54,305 bases of DNA from Pseudomonadales bacterium (GTDB taxonomy: Bacteria > Pseudomonadota > Gammaproteobacteria > Pseudomonadales > Azotimanducaceae): the NCBI GenBank assembly GCA_028277965.1, contig JANQFF010000276.1, positions 1 through 54,305 of the forward strand. The letters run 5' to 3'. The position numbers were made by a program, and so were the translations under genes. Positions 1 through 8,206 of the stretch are shown here, piece after piece (the first letter of the stretch is position 1; each line of letters begins with the position of its first letter). Below the pieces are notes generated by a model. The model worked only from the letters and a program-made list of their open reading frames with translations. It had not been told where the DNA came from and made no database searches.

Positions 1-1
1 G

Positions 2-51
2 AATCGCGGCTGAAGCCGCTTCGACAGAGATGAGCGGCTTCAGCCGCGATT
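2..51. repeat. Paired inverted REP element (BIME-like)
   Basis: Two 19-base arms (2-20 and 33-51) are perfect reverse complements separated by 12 bases, and each arm itself contains the small hairpin GCGGCT..AGCCGC. The same core recurs singly at 2016, 11272 and 46382. It ends 18 bases upstream of hisE, so in RNA it would form a strong stem in the intercistronic region. This is the layout of REP palindromes, which RAYT-type transposases spread in gammaproteobacteria. Confidence 0.85.
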
Positions 52-69
52 ACTGTCAATGGGATTCGC

Positions 70-390
70 ATGAACTCTGAGATTCTCGATGAACTTGCAC
101 GCGTTTTAGAATCCCGAAAGGGTGAGAACGCGGACGATTCCTACGTGGCTTCACTCTACGCGAAAGGTATCAACAAGATCCTCGAGAAAGTCGGTGAAGA
201 AGCGACCGAGGTGATTCTGGCTGCCAAAGACGGTGACCGGACGGAGGTTGTTAAGGAAACTGCCGATCTCTGGTTTCACTGTATGGTGCTCCTGAGTCAA
301 CTGGACGTGTCCCACCAGGACGTTCTCAGCGAGCTTGAACGACGCTTCGGAACAAGCGGTCACGACGAAAAAGCAAGCCGTTCCCGCTGA
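70..390 (+). CDS. hisE: Phosphoribosyl-ATP pyrophosphatase HisE
   Basis: This 106-residue protein hydrolyses phosphoribosyl-ATP to phosphoribosyl-AMP, the second step of histidine synthesis, in the cytoplasm. It is an all-alpha MazG-like protein of normal HisE length, with the family signature [15 protein letters not shown] near residues 40-54 and ETADLWFH near 63-70, which supply the acidic Mg-binding residues. The ATG start fits the family N-terminus. hisI would be expected just upstream, outside the window. tatA follows after about 100 bases, the hisE-tat order known from pseudomonads. hisA and hisB lie 17 kb away, so histidine genes are split. Confidence 0.95.
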   Translation: MNSEILDELARVLESRKGENADDSYVASLYAKGINKILEKVGEEATEVILAAKDGDRTEVVKETADLWFHCMVLLSQLDVSHQDVLSELERRFGTSGHDEKASRSR

Positions 391-445
391 TAACGCCTCT
401 TTCCCATAGCGTCGAATGATTCGCGCATTCACCCCACACGCGCTC

Positions 446-451
446 TATAAT
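446..451 (+). promoter_or_regulatory. Probable -10 box for tatABC
   Basis: A perfect TATAAT lies 43 bases upstream of tatA in the gap after hisE. I see no good -35 hexamer at 16-18 bases spacing, so this would be a weak promoter or one that relies on an activator. Confidence 0.4.
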
Positions 452-493
452 GTCCACCATATATAGCGCACCCACGGGTGACTGGAGAAACAT

Positions 494-733
494 ATGTTCG
501 GATTAGGCATGACGGAGTTACTCGTCATACTTGCCATCGTTCTGCTTATTTTTGGCCCCAAACGCCTGAAGAACATCGGTTCGGATCTGGGGAATGCCAT
601 CAAGGGATTCCGGAATGCAGTCAGCGAAGATGAAGCTGAAAAAAGCCAGCCACAGGCTCAGGAGAAAGTCATAGAAGGCGAAACGGCCAACCAGGCACCG
701 AAGTCTGAAGTTCACCAGGACAACAAGGCCTGA
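494..733 (+). CDS. tatA: Sec-independent translocase subunit TatA
   Basis: This 79-residue inner-membrane protein forms the pore-like part of the twin-arginine translocase, which exports folded proteins. It has one N-terminal transmembrane helix (about residues 4-20), then the conserved [10 protein letters not shown] hinge and an amphipathic helix ([15 protein letters not shown]), then a short charged tail. GGAG precedes the ATG by about 7 bases. The gene opens a tatABC operon, with tatB 12 bases downstream. Confidence 0.97.
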   Translation: MFGLGMTELLVILAIVLLIFGPKRLKNIGSDLGNAIKGFRNAVSEDEAEKSQPQAQEKVIEGETANQAPKSEVHQDNKA

Positions 734-745
734 CACCGTTTAGCC

Positions 746-1207
746 ATGTTTGATATCGGTGGTTTAGAGCTCCTCCTCATCGCCATCGTCGGGCTTCTGG
801 TGATTGGACCGGAGCGCCTGCCGGAAACCCTGCGCACCCTCGGGTTGTGGCTGGGGCGCCTGCGCCGCTCTTTTACCTCCGTGAAAGCCGAGATCGAAAA
901 AGAGATCGGTATGGATGAAGTGCGCCGGCAGCTGCACAACGAAGCCATTATGGAAGACATGAAGAAGATCGAGCGTGACGTCAAATCGACGATGCAGGAA
1001 CCGGTGATCGATCCCAATGCCGCGGCTACTGCACCCAAAACAACAGAGGAAGCTGACGGTCCGGATCCAGTTGAACCGCCACCGGCTGTACCGATCCCAC
1101 CAACGGACGCGGAGCTCGAGGCAAGTTACGAACGCAAACAGGCAAAGCTCGCAGCTCAGGCAAAACCCGAAAACGCCGCGTCTGATACTGACGCACGCGA
1201 AGCCTGA
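746..1207 (+). CDS. tatB: Sec-independent translocase subunit TatB
   Basis: TatB works with TatC as the receptor for twin-arginine signal peptides. The 153-residue protein starts [20 protein letters not shown], one membrane helix, followed by the [13 protein letters not shown] hinge typical of TatB. A long amphipathic helix rich in basic and acidic residues (about 30-95) follows, then a Pro/Ala-rich tail. It is longer than TatA and shows the TatB-type Glu in the membrane segment. It sits between tatA and tatC, 14 bases before tatC. Confidence 0.96.
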   Translation: MFDIGGLELLLIAIVGLLVIGPERLPETLRTLGLWLGRLRRSFTSVKAEIEKEIGMDEVRRQLHNEAIMEDMKKIERDVKSTMQEPVIDPNAAATAPKTTEEADGPDPVEPPPAVPIPPTDAELEASYERKQAKLAAQAKPENAASDTDAREA

Positions 1208-1221
1208 AGTCCGGTTGCCGC

Positions 1222-2004
1222 GTGGCCGAAGGCACCCCTCCCGCCGAAGAAGAACGCGATCCACACGACGTTGCGGTGGACACCGCCGAGCAACCGTTCC
1301 TCGAACACCTCATCGAACTTCGAAGCAGGATCTTGAGAAGCCTGGTCGCCGTGGCGATTCTCTTCGTTCCGATCTACTACTACGCCAATCCTCTTTACGA
1401 ATGGATCAGCGCCCCGCTGACAGCCGTTTTACCTGAAGGCTCGTCCATGATCGCTACGCAAGTAGCGACGCCCTTTGTGACACCTCTCAAACTGGCTTTT
1501 TTCACCGCAATATTTGTGGGGATTCCATACCTGCTGCATCAGATCTGGGCTTTCGTTTCGCCCGGGCTTTACCGCCACGAGAAGAAGTTCGCGGTGCCTC
1601 TTCTGGTGTCCAGCATCCTGCTCTTTTATTCCGGTATGGCGTTCGTTTACTTTCTGGTTTTCCCGCTGGTGTTTGCTTTCTTCACCACCGTCGCCCCTGA
1701 AGGCGTCAACATCATGACGGACATCAACCAGTATCTGGACTTTGTCCTGAAGATGTTCTTCGCCTTTGGACTTGCGTTCGAAATCCCCATCGCCACCATG
1801 CTCATGGCCTGGTCCGGCATCGCGACGGCTGAGTCCATGGGTAAAAAGCGACCCTACGTTATTGTCGGGTGCTTCATCGTGGGCATGCTTTTAACGCCGC
1901 CCGACGTGGTTTCGCAGCTGCTGCTGGCGCTGCCCACCTGGCTCCTGTTTGAGCTGGGTGTATTCCTCGCGCGGTTTATCGAGAAGCGGGAAGAGGACGC
2001 CTGA
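1222..2004 (+). CDS. tatC: Sec-independent translocase subunit TatC
   Basis: This 260-residue polytopic membrane protein is the core receptor of the Tat pathway. Six hydrophobic segments are visible. The family motifs are present: an N-terminal cytoplasmic HLIELRSRILRS segment, SPGLYRHEKK in the first loop region, and FGLAFEIPI late in the protein. The first codon is GTG. It is the last gene of tatABC; a REP element follows 11 bases after the stop. Confidence 0.97.
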   Translation: MAEGTPPAEEERDPHDVAVDTAEQPFLEHLIELRSRILRSLVAVAILFVPIYYYANPLYEWISAPLTAVLPEGSSMIATQVATPFVTPLKLAFFTAIFVGIPYLLHQIWAFVSPGLYRHEKKFAVPLLVSSILLFYSGMAFVYFLVFPLVFAFFTTVAPEGVNIMTDINQYLDFVLKMFFAFGLAFEIPIATMLMAWSGIATAESMGKKRPYVIVGCFIVGMLLTPPDVVSQLLLALPTWLLFELGVFLARFIEKREEDA

Positions 2005-2015
2005 GAGCAGTCTCC

Positions 2016-2042
2016 GAATCGCGGCTAAACCGCTCCTACAGA
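2016..2042. repeat. Single REP palindrome (degenerate)
   Basis: The core GCGGCTAAACCGC followed by TCCTACA matches the elements at 11272 and 46382 but has lost one base of the inner stem. It sits between the convergent ends of tatC and a membrane protein gene. Confidence 0.8.
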
Positions 2043-2054
2043 GGGTGGGGGGAG

Positions 2055-2537
2055 TTATTCGTAGTCTGCGCGAGGGATCCAGACGAGCATGACGAACAGG
2101 AACCCTGCCTGGAAGATGTGCCAGATGATACCGGCGGTATAGATGACGAACTCTCTCTGTGATCCCCAGTCGGTGAAAACCAGGAACTGTGCCGCTCCAA
2201 TGAACATCCCAATGGTCAGTAATATCCGGCCATCGATTTTCGTCGTGCTCATCAGCATGACACCAAGACAGTGAAAGATGATCTGCGCACCTAAGAGGCC
2301 CGCGCAGATGTGCAGCGTCGTTACGACATCCTGCACAACCACGTCCACGAGCATCGGCAACAGACAGAAGATCACAGCGCAGACGGCATGGATTACCATG
2401 CCATGGAACTGATCCGCACTGGCAGCATTCCATTTGCCGGAATTGCCGCGCTTGAGAACGACAATGATTGCAGCGAAACCCGCCAGAGCGACAGATATCT
2501 CCGCGAGCGACAGAAGGGTGTCCTGGGTCTGACCCAT
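2055..2537 (-). CDS. Hypothetical four-helix membrane protein
   Basis: The product is 160 residues with about four transmembrane helices (roughly residues 9-27, 45-70, 75-97 and 105-150 in two segments). I do not recognise the family. The ATG begins one base after the dtd stop (TGA-T-ATG), so it is probably translationally coupled to dtd and part of a typA-dtd-membrane protein operon. There are no catalytic motifs. An inner-membrane protein of unknown role is all that can be said. Confidence 0.75.
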   Translation of the reverse strand: MGQTQDTLLSLAEISVALAGFAAIIVVLKRGNSGKWNAASADQFHGMVIHAVCAVIFCLLPMLVDVVVQDVVTTLHICAGLLGAQIIFHCLGVMLMSTTKIDGRILLTIGMFIGAAQFLVFTDWGSQREFVIYTAGIIWHIFQAGFLFVMLVWIPRADYE

Positions 2538-2538
2538 A

Positions 2539-2973
2539 TCAGCGCTCCAGCATGAATGTCACAGGCCCATCATTCACGAGCTGTACCTGCATATCTGCCC
2601 CGAACTCACCAGTCTGGACCGGCACAGATTTCCCGAGTTCCTCTCCGAGCAGAGTATAGAACCGTTCCGCCTGTTCGGGGGGTGCGGAACTGGTGAAGCT
2701 CGGGCGGCGTCCGCGGCTGGTATCAGCGGTCAGCGTAAACTGGGAGACAAGCAGGATCTCACCTGCCACATCCACAACGTTGCGGTTCATCGGCTTGAGG
2801 TCGTCCGCAAATATGCGCAACCCGGCAATACGGTCAGCCATCCACGCAACAGTCTCCTCATCATCTTCGGGCGCCACACCCACCAGGACCAGTAAACCCT
2901 GGCCAATCGAGGCGATGGTGTCATCTCCGACTGTGACCGATGCGCTGCTGACACGTTGCAGAAGCGCTTTCAC
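2539..2973 (-). CDS. dtd: D-aminoacyl-tRNA deacylase Dtd
   Basis: Dtd removes D-amino acids (and glycine from tRNA-Ala) wrongly attached to tRNA, a translation proofreading step. The 144-residue protein has both active-site signatures: SQFTL near residues 78-82 and the cross-subunit Gly-cisPro motif in NDGPVTF near the C-terminus. The start is GTG, overlapping the typA stop as GTGA, which indicates translational coupling with typA. Confidence 0.96.
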   Translation of the reverse strand: MKALLQRVSSASVTVGDDTIASIGQGLLVLVGVAPEDDEETVAWMADRIAGLRIFADDLKPMNRNVVDVAGEILLVSQFTLTADTSRGRRPSFTSSAPPEQAERFYTLLGEELGKSVPVQTGEFGADMQVQLVNDGPVTFMLER

Positions 2974-4772
2974 GATGCCCGTTTGCGTTCGTGTTCTTTG
3001 AGGAGAGCTTTGCGCACACGTATTGACGCCGGCGTCACTTCCACCAGCTCATCATCAGCAATGAACTCGAGCGCCTGTTCCAGCGTCAGCTCTATCGGGG
3101 GTGTCAGGATGATGTTCTCATCACTCCCCGCCGCGCGGATGTTGGTGAGCTTCTTCTCCTTCATGGGATTGACAGTCAGGTCGTTGTTTCGGCTGTGAAC
3201 ACCAACCACCATACCCTCGTAGACGACGTCATTGGGGGACACCATCATCCGTCCCCGGTTCTGCAGATTGAACAGCGCAAACGCAACAGCTTTACCGTTG
3301 GTATTTGAGATCAGCACTCCGTTGTTTCGCTGCCCCACAATTTCCTGAAGCCTTGGTCCGAAACCCGCACTGGCAAATGACATGATCCCGGTACCGGAGG
3401 TCATAGACAGAAACATCGGCCGAAATCCCATGATTCCACGCGTTGGTATCCTGAACTGCAGGCGTACTCGTCCTTTGCCATCCGGATCCATAAGCTGGAG
3501 CTCTCCGCGCCGGTCCCCAAGCACCTCCATGACCTTACCCTGGTGCTGCTCTTCCACATCCAGACTGAGCGTTTCGTATGGCTCCTCAACATGCCCGTCA
3601 ACTTCTCTGTATATGACCTGAGGGCGGGACACCGCAAGTTCATACCCCTCGCGCCGCATCGTTTCGATCAGTACAGACAGATGCAATTCTCCCCGTCCCG
3701 ACACCTTGAACCTGTCCGGGTCGTCGGTCGCTTCCACGTTGAGCGCAACGTTGTGTGACGCTTCGGTAAACAGGCGTTCCCCAATCTGCCTGCTTGTCAG
3801 GAACTTTCCTTCCTGCCCAGCCAGCGGAGAATTGTTCACACAGAAAAGCATGGACAATGTCGGTTCATCCACCGTAAGGGGTGGCAAAGCTTCTACCTTC
3901 TCCGGAGCACAAACCGTATCGGAGATACCTATACCGTCGATCCCGGTAATGCAGACAATATCCCCCGCTTCGGCACTATCCTGATCCACGCGTGTAAGCC
4001 CCGTGTGACCCTTGACTGTCATGACTTTGGCACGGCGTTCATGGCCTTCACGGCCAATCACGACGACCGGCTGGTTTCGGTTCACGGTACCACGGCTGAC
4101 ACGGCCGATCCCGATGACACCTTCATAGGTCGAGTAGTCCAGTGAGCTGATCTGCATCTGCAAAGGTCCTTCCGCGTCGACCTCAGGCGGGGGTACCTCA
4201 CGCACGATCATATCCAGAAGCGGTGTCATGTCCTCAGCAAGCACATCCGGCTCGGGACCGGCAACACCCTGAATGGCTGAAGCGTAAACGACGGAGAAAT
4301 CGAGTTGCTCATCACTCGCGCCCAGGTTGTCGAAAAGATCAAAGACCTCATCGATCACCCGGTAGGGTTCCGCTCCGTCACGATCGATTTTGTTGACCAC
4401 AACGATGGGTTGCAGACCAAACCCGAACGCTTTCTGTGTGACAAACCGCGTCTGGGGCATCGGGCCCTCTACGGCATCCACCAGGAGCAGCACCGCATCG
4501 ACCATCGAGAGTATGCGTTCGACTTCTCCACCAAAGTCCGCGTGGCCTGGTGTGTCTACGATATTGATCCGCGTGCCCTGGTACTCGATGGCTGTATTCT
4601 TGGACAGGATTGTGATTCCACGCTCTCGTTCGAGATCGTTGCTGTCCATCACCCGTTCTGCCGCCCGGTCATCGAGCAACCCCGTCTGCTGAAGGAGACG
4701 GTCGACGAGTGTCGTTTTGCCATGGTCGACATGGGCGATGATGGCGACATTGCGAACGTTTAGGTTGGGCAC
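2970..4772 (-). CDS. typA: Ribosome-associated GTPase TypA/BipA
   Basis: TypA is a translational GTPase of the EF-G/LepA group that binds ribosomes and affects ribosome assembly and stress responses. I set the start at GTG 4772 (protein [20 protein letters not shown]..., 600 residues), because the open frame to 4919 runs into the divergent gene and its extra 49 residues are not TypA-like. G1 (AHVDHGKTT, residues 13-21), switch [17 protein letters not shown] and NKID are all present, followed by EF-G-like domains and the TypA C-terminal domain. dtd overlaps its stop. Confidence 0.95.
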   Translation of the reverse strand: MPNLNVRNVAIIAHVDHGKTTLVDRLLQQTGLLDDRAAERVMDSNDLERERGITILSKNTAIEYQGTRINIVDTPGHADFGGEVERILSMVDAVLLLVDAVEGPMPQTRFVTQKAFGFGLQPIVVVNKIDRDGAEPYRVIDEVFDLFDNLGASDEQLDFSVVYASAIQGVAGPEPDVLAEDMTPLLDMIVREVPPPEVDAEGPLQMQISSLDYSTYEGVIGIGRVSRGTVNRNQPVVVIGREGHERRAKVMTVKGHTGLTRVDQDSAEAGDIVCITGIDGIGISDTVCAPEKVEALPPLTVDEPTLSMLFCVNNSPLAGQEGKFLTSRQIGERLFTEASHNVALNVEATDDPDRFKVSGRGELHLSVLIETMRREGYELAVSRPQVIYREVDGHVEEPYETLSLDVEEQHQGKVMEVLGDRRGELQLMDPDGKGRVRLQFRIPTRGIMGFRPMFLSMTSGTGIMSFASAGFGPRLQEIVGQRNNGVLISNTNGKAVAFALFNLQNRGRMMVSPNDVVYEGMVVGVHSRNNDLTVNPMKEKKLTNIRAAGSDENIILTPPIELTLEQALEFIADDELVEVTPASIRVRKALLKEHERKRAS

Positions 4773-4806
4773 TAGACTGCGCGGCCTGATTTGAAAGGCG
4801 GCGATT

Positions 4807-5856
4807 ATGGCCGAACGTAAAAGAGCTGTCGCCCTGATCTCCGGTGGTCTCGATTCCATGCTCGCAGCCAAAGTGATCATGGAGCAGGGCGTTGAAGTCG
4901 AAGGGGTGAACTTCTTCACCGGTTTCTGCGTGGAAGGTCATACACACGCCATACGCAAAAAGAAGCAGCACCAGAACAAACGCAACAACGCGCTGTGGGT
5001 GGCAGAGCAGCTTGGGATTAAACTGCACATCGTCGATGTCATAGACGAATACAAAGACGTCCTTCTCAATCCGAAACACGGCTACGGTCAACACCTGAAT
5101 CCCTGCCTCGACTGCAAGATCTTCATGGTGCGCAAAGCCCAGGCGTGGTCTTTCATGGAAGAAAACCAGTTCGACTTCATCATCACGGGAGAAGTCATTG
5201 GTCAACGCCCTAAAAGTCAGCGAAAGGAAACCATGCCTGTCATTGCCCGGGAATCCGGAGTGGAGGACCGGTTACTTCGCCCCCTGTGTGCCAAACACCT
5301 GCCGCTGACGCTACCTGAACGGGAAGGCTGGGTGGATCGCGATGCGCTCTACGATTTTCACGGCCGAAACCGCAAACCCCAGATAGCCCTTGCGGAGAAA
5401 TTTGGTTTCACGGAGTGGGCACAACCGGCCGGTGGTTGCTGCTTCCTGACTGATGCCCAGTATTCCGCCAAGCTCGCTGATCTCTGGGAAGCGCGTGGTT
5501 CCAGGGAATACGAGCTCGACGACATCATGCTGCTCAAAGTCGGACGACACCTTCGCCCGCAACCGAACTTCAAGATGATCGTTGGGCGCGAAGAAGGCGA
5601 GAACAATTATCTCAAAGGCTATCAGCAGACATACCTGTCGCTGAAACCCGTCAGCCACGGCGGACCGTTGACATTGGTTGATGGCAACCCCGATCAGGCC
5701 GACATAGAACTGGCTGCTCAGATCGCCGCGCGTTACAGCCAGGGCCGGGATGCCGAACTTGTCGATTTTGAACTGCGTTTTCCTGACGGCTCGACCCGGC
5801 CTTTAACGGTGGCCCCAATGAAAGCTGAAGCAATCGATCCCAACTGGCATGTCTGA
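4807..5856 (+). CDS. PP-loop ATPase, tRNA thiouridylase-like, with NFACT-R-like C-terminus
   Basis: This 349-residue protein has an N-type ATP-pyrophosphatase loop (SGGLDS, residues 12-17), as in MnmA, ThiI and TtcA, which adenylate a tRNA uridine before sulfur transfer. Cys pairs lie at C100-LDC-103 (in HLNPCLDCK, like the NPC motif of MnmA) and C211-C212 (GGCC). The C-terminal third (LKVGRHLR...VGREEGENN) resembles the RNA-binding NFACT-R/DUF814 module. The tusA-type gene starts inside its last codons (8-base overlap), so the pair probably passes persulfide sulfur to RNA. The RNA target is inferred. Pseudomonas has thiI at this place as I recall, so this may be a functional replacement. Confidence 0.75.
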   Translation: MAERKRAVALISGGLDSMLAAKVIMEQGVEVEGVNFFTGFCVEGHTHAIRKKKQHQNKRNNALWVAEQLGIKLHIVDVIDEYKDVLLNPKHGYGQHLNPCLDCKIFMVRKAQAWSFMEENQFDFIITGEVIGQRPKSQRKETMPVIARESGVEDRLLRPLCAKHLPLTLPEREGWVDRDALYDFHGRNRKPQIALAEKFGFTEWAQPAGGCCFLTDAQYSAKLADLWEARGSREYELDDIMLLKVGRHLRPQPNFKMIVGREEGENNYLKGYQQTYLSLKPVSHGGPLTLVDGNPDQADIELAAQIAARYSQGRDAELVDFELRFPDGSTRPLTVAPMKAEAIDPNWHV

Positions 5857-6073
5857 CCAGGAGATCGATACGCGCGGCCTGCTTTGCCCTCTACCCGTGA
5901 TCCGCACCCAGGATGCCATCAAGGCGCTCACCCCCGGGGACCGGATACATGTCGTTGCCACCGATCCCGGCACCCAGCACGACATTCCCGCATTCTGTCG
6001 TGTGCACGGGCATACGCTGCACAGCGCCACCGAAACCGGTGATGAATATCACTTCGAGATCGAAATAGCCTGA
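5849..6073 (+). CDS. TusA-family sulfur carrier protein
   Basis: The product is 74 residues with the defining motif DTRGLLCPLPVIRTQDAI; Cys13 in CPxP is the persulfide-carrying residue. TusA proteins relay sulfur from cysteine desulfurases to acceptors such as thiouridylases or molybdoenzyme factors. It overlaps the upstream PP-loop gene by 8 bases, which strongly suggests a dedicated donor-acceptor pair. Confidence 0.9.
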   Translation: MSDQEIDTRGLLCPLPVIRTQDAIKALTPGDRIHVVATDPGTQHDIPAFCRVHGHTLHSATETGDEYHFEIEIA

Positions 6074-6108
6074 AGGCTCATTCAAAACGCCCTAAAACCG
6101 GGCGCGTA

Positions 6109-6128
6109 TTTTCAGTGCGCACTGAAAA
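6109..6128. promoter_or_regulatory. Perfect 20-bp palindrome upstream of the glutamine synthetase gene
   Basis: TTTTCAGTGC is followed directly by its exact reverse complement. It lies between tusA and the sigma-54 promoter and overlaps the NtrC-like site at 6118. It could be an operator or the stem of a terminator for the tusA transcript; a T-run on each side would allow either direction. Confidence 0.45.
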
Positions 6129-6134
6129 CGTGCA
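6118..6134. promoter_or_regulatory. Putative NtrC-binding site (enhancer)
   Basis: CGCACTGAAAACGTGCA keeps the GCAC-N7-GTGC symmetry of the NtrC consensus TGCACC-N5-GGTGCA. It lies about 77 bases upstream of a sigma-54 promoter, a normal distance for a bacterial enhancer-binding protein. Confidence 0.55.
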
Positions 6135-6194
6135 GTTTTGGTTGAGAACGCCCCGCAAACACCCGGTTTTGCGTTGCCATCGTGTTCCATAGCG

Positions 6195-6210
6195 TGGCAC
6201 ACTTCTTGCT
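6195..6210 (+). promoter_or_regulatory. Sigma-54 (RpoN) promoter of the glutamine synthetase gene
   Basis: TGGCAC-N5-TTGCT matches the -24/-12 consensus exactly. Transcription should start near 6221, about 140 bases before the ATG. With the upstream NtrC-like site and ntrBC immediately downstream, this points to nitrogen-limitation control of the gene. Confidence 0.85.
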
Positions 6211-6363
6211 CTTTTAAGGACACGTGACAACAGGGGGTGTCCCCAGCAAAGCCACGACCGGCTGCCTCGACACATTTCAGAGGCATCCGGACGGCGTTTT
6301 TTGCGCGGGACCAAAGCTTTCAAAGGCACCACCAGGTGCAATATCGACAGGAGAACAAAAAGC

Positions 6364-7374
6364 ATGAAGGCAAAATTGGAGTACATCTGGCTGGACGGTT
6401 ACGTCCCAACCCAGAGCCTGCGCAGCAAAACAATGATAAGAGACGACTTTGGTGGCACGCTCGAAGAGTGCCCCATGTGGTCTTTTGACGGCAGTTCCAC
6501 CGACCAGGCCGACGGCAGCGATTCCGACTGCCTGTTGAAGCCTGTCGCAATCTACCCTGACCCGGACCGCAAGAATGGCTATCTCGTCATGACCGAGGTG
6601 TTGAACGCCGACGAGACGCCCCATGCCTCAAACGGCCGTGCCACCATCGATGATGACGACAACGATTTCTGGTTTGGATTCGAGCAGGAGTATTTCCTGT
6701 GGGACGAAGAACACAATCTGCCCCCCGGCTTCCCGCCCGGCGGTTATCCCGGACCCCAGGGACCTTACTACTGCTCAGTCGGCGCCAAAAACGCTTTTGG
6801 GCGCGACTGCGTCGAAGAACATCTGGACCTCTGTCTTGAAGCCGGTATCAACGTCGAAGGCATCAACGCGGAGGTCGCTGCAGGCCAGTGGGAATTCCAG
6901 GTGTTTGCCAAAGGGGCCGCAGAGGCTGGAGATGAAACCTGGGTCGCGCGCTACCTGCTGGAGCGCACCGCTGAAAAGTGGGGCTACTCAATCAATTGGC
7001 ACCCCAAGCCTTTTGGGGAACTCGACTGGAACGGCAGTGGCATGCACGCGAACTTCTCAAATGGCGTGATGCGGGATAACGGCCAGGAAGAGATCTTCAC
7101 CAGTATTTGTGAAGAGTTCGGCAAGAACATCGAACGTCACATCAGCGTCTACGGCGCACACAACGACCAGCGTCTGACGGGTGCACATGAGACCCAGTCT
7201 ATTGATATGTTCTCGTACGGCATCTCAGACCGCGGTGCTTCCATCCGTATCCCGGTTTCTACCGTTCAGGACGGCTGGAAAGGCCGGCTCGAAGACCGTC
7301 GGACAGCATCGAACGCCGACCCTTATAAGGTTGCTGCGGCAATCATCAAGACGACCAAAGAGGCGCTTGTATAA
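6364..7374 (+). CDS. glnII: Glutamine synthetase type II (GSII, eukaryotic-like)
   Basis: The enzyme makes glutamine from glutamate, ammonia and ATP in the cytoplasm. The length (336 residues, against about 470 for GSI) and sequence are of the GSII class: LEYIWLDGY at the N-terminus, WSFDGSST near residues 39-46, metal-binding FGFEQEY (E107, E109), INAEVAAGQWEFQ, and the substrate loop DWNGSGMHANFS. The start is ATG 6364 with AGGAG upstream; an in-frame extension to 6301 is not family-like. There is no GSI adenylylation-site region, so GlnE control is not expected. It sits where GSI glnA usually lies, before ntrBC, under a sigma-54 promoter. Confidence 0.93.
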   Translation: MKAKLEYIWLDGYVPTQSLRSKTMIRDDFGGTLEECPMWSFDGSSTDQADGSDSDCLLKPVAIYPDPDRKNGYLVMTEVLNADETPHASNGRATIDDDDNDFWFGFEQEYFLWDEEHNLPPGFPPGGYPGPQGPYYCSVGAKNAFGRDCVEEHLDLCLEAGINVEGINAEVAAGQWEFQVFAKGAAEAGDETWVARYLLERTAEKWGYSINWHPKPFGELDWNGSGMHANFSNGVMRDNGQEEIFTSICEEFGKNIERHISVYGAHNDQRLTGAHETQSIDMFSYGISDRGASIRIPVSTVQDGWKGRLEDRRTASNADPYKVAAAIIKTTKEALV

Positions 7375-7396
7375 AGAACTCGAGCCAGTTCTTGAG

Positions 7397-7426
7397 AAAA
7401 GCCCCAACTCGTTGGGGCTTTTTTTT
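7397..7426 (+). terminator. Rho-independent terminator after the glutamine synthetase gene
   Basis: The perfect stem AGCCCCAAC / GTTGGGGCT (short CTC loop region) is followed by eight T residues, 25 bases after the stop codon. Confidence 0.93.
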
Positions 7427-7473
7427 GCCTGTCTGTGGTCAAATAGGTCAGGTACTACATCGCACCAGGCCCG

Positions 7474-8007
7474 ATGAACAAGACAGCTATATTGACATTA
7501 ACGCTCGTTCTCACCACCGCCGTGGTGATTGCGGGGGCTCAGGAGGTATATCGGACCGTCGATGAAGACGGTAACGTGACCTTTTCCGACGTTGCACCCA
7601 AAGATGACTCGGAACCGCTCGATCTGCAGCAACCCAATACGTATATAGCCCCTGAACTACCTGTATTGACAGAAGATGAGCTACCTCTCGAAGATGAGGA
7701 GGCTGCCTACGAGAGCCTCTCGATCACGACACCGGCCAACGACGAAGCCGTACGCAACAACACGGGAAATGTCACACTGGCGGCGGCTGTCGAACCGGCC
7801 CTTGCGAGCAATCATCAGATCCAGTTCACGCTTGATGGCACTGTGGTGGGTACGGGGCCCTTCCTGAGCCTGGCCCTGACAAACATCGACCGTGGGACTC
7901 ACATCGTTCAGGCCCACATTCTCGACAGCGACAACAGGATTCTGAAGAGCTCAGCCGCAAGTACGTTTCACATGCTGCGCTACTCCTCCCTTCAGGGCCG
8001 ACCGTGA
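7474..8007 (+). CDS. DUF4124-type secreted protein
   Basis: The product is 177 residues. An N-terminal signal peptide (residues 1-22, ending AGAQ) is followed by the short DUF4124 motif EVYRTVDEDGNVTFSDVAP, then an acidic linker and a beta-rich domain (LSITTPANDEAVRNNTGNV...) that looks Ig-like. It is probably periplasmic. Genes of this type lie between glutamine synthetase and ntrB in many gammaproteobacteria, so its position is conserved, but its role is unknown. Confidence 0.8.
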   Translation: MNKTAILTLTLVLTTAVVIAGAQEVYRTVDEDGNVTFSDVAPKDDSEPLDLQQPNTYIAPELPVLTEDELPLEDEEAAYESLSITTPANDEAVRNNTGNVTLAAAVEPALASNHQIQFTLDGTVVGTGPFLSLALTNIDRGTHIVQAHILDSDNRILKSSAASTFHMLRYSSLQGRP

Positions 8008-8014
8008 TCTCTGG

Positions 8015-8043
8015 TTGACCTTTTCCGGTGCGCGCACTATTTT
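8015..8043 (+). promoter_or_regulatory. Putative sigma-70 promoter for ntrBC
   Basis: TTGACC (8015-8020), a 17-base spacer and TATTTT (8038-8043). The -10 lies inside the NtrC site at 8033, the same arrangement by which NtrC represses the glnL promoter in enteric bacteria. Confidence 0.6.
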
Positions 8044-8049
8044 GGTGCA
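8033..8049. promoter_or_regulatory. NtrC-binding site overlapping the ntrBC promoter
   Basis: CGCACTATTTTGGTGCA matches the NtrC consensus TGCACT-N5-GGTGCA at all but the first base. It covers the predicted -10 of ntrBC, implying negative autoregulation. Confidence 0.75.
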
Positions 8050-8206
8050 TATAACGCTGTACAAGGCGTCATAATTGCACACGTCAGCCGCAGGACACTT
8101 GAACGCAGCTTTTTGTGCGCCTGTTGATGGCTAACGGACAGCATATACATAACTAATTGAGTGGTAGTGAACACTCACTTCGTTGTTTGTCATAGTGGCC
8201 TGAATC

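Noticed and set aside
4773-4919. N-terminal extension of TypA to an upstream ATG
   Set aside because: The extra 49 residues are not TypA-like and run into the divergent PP-loop gene; GTG 4772 gives the family N-terminus.
6301-6363. Upstream extension of the glutamine synthetase
   Set aside because: It would add 21 basic residues not found in GSII and lacks a ribosome site; ATG 6364 fits the family.
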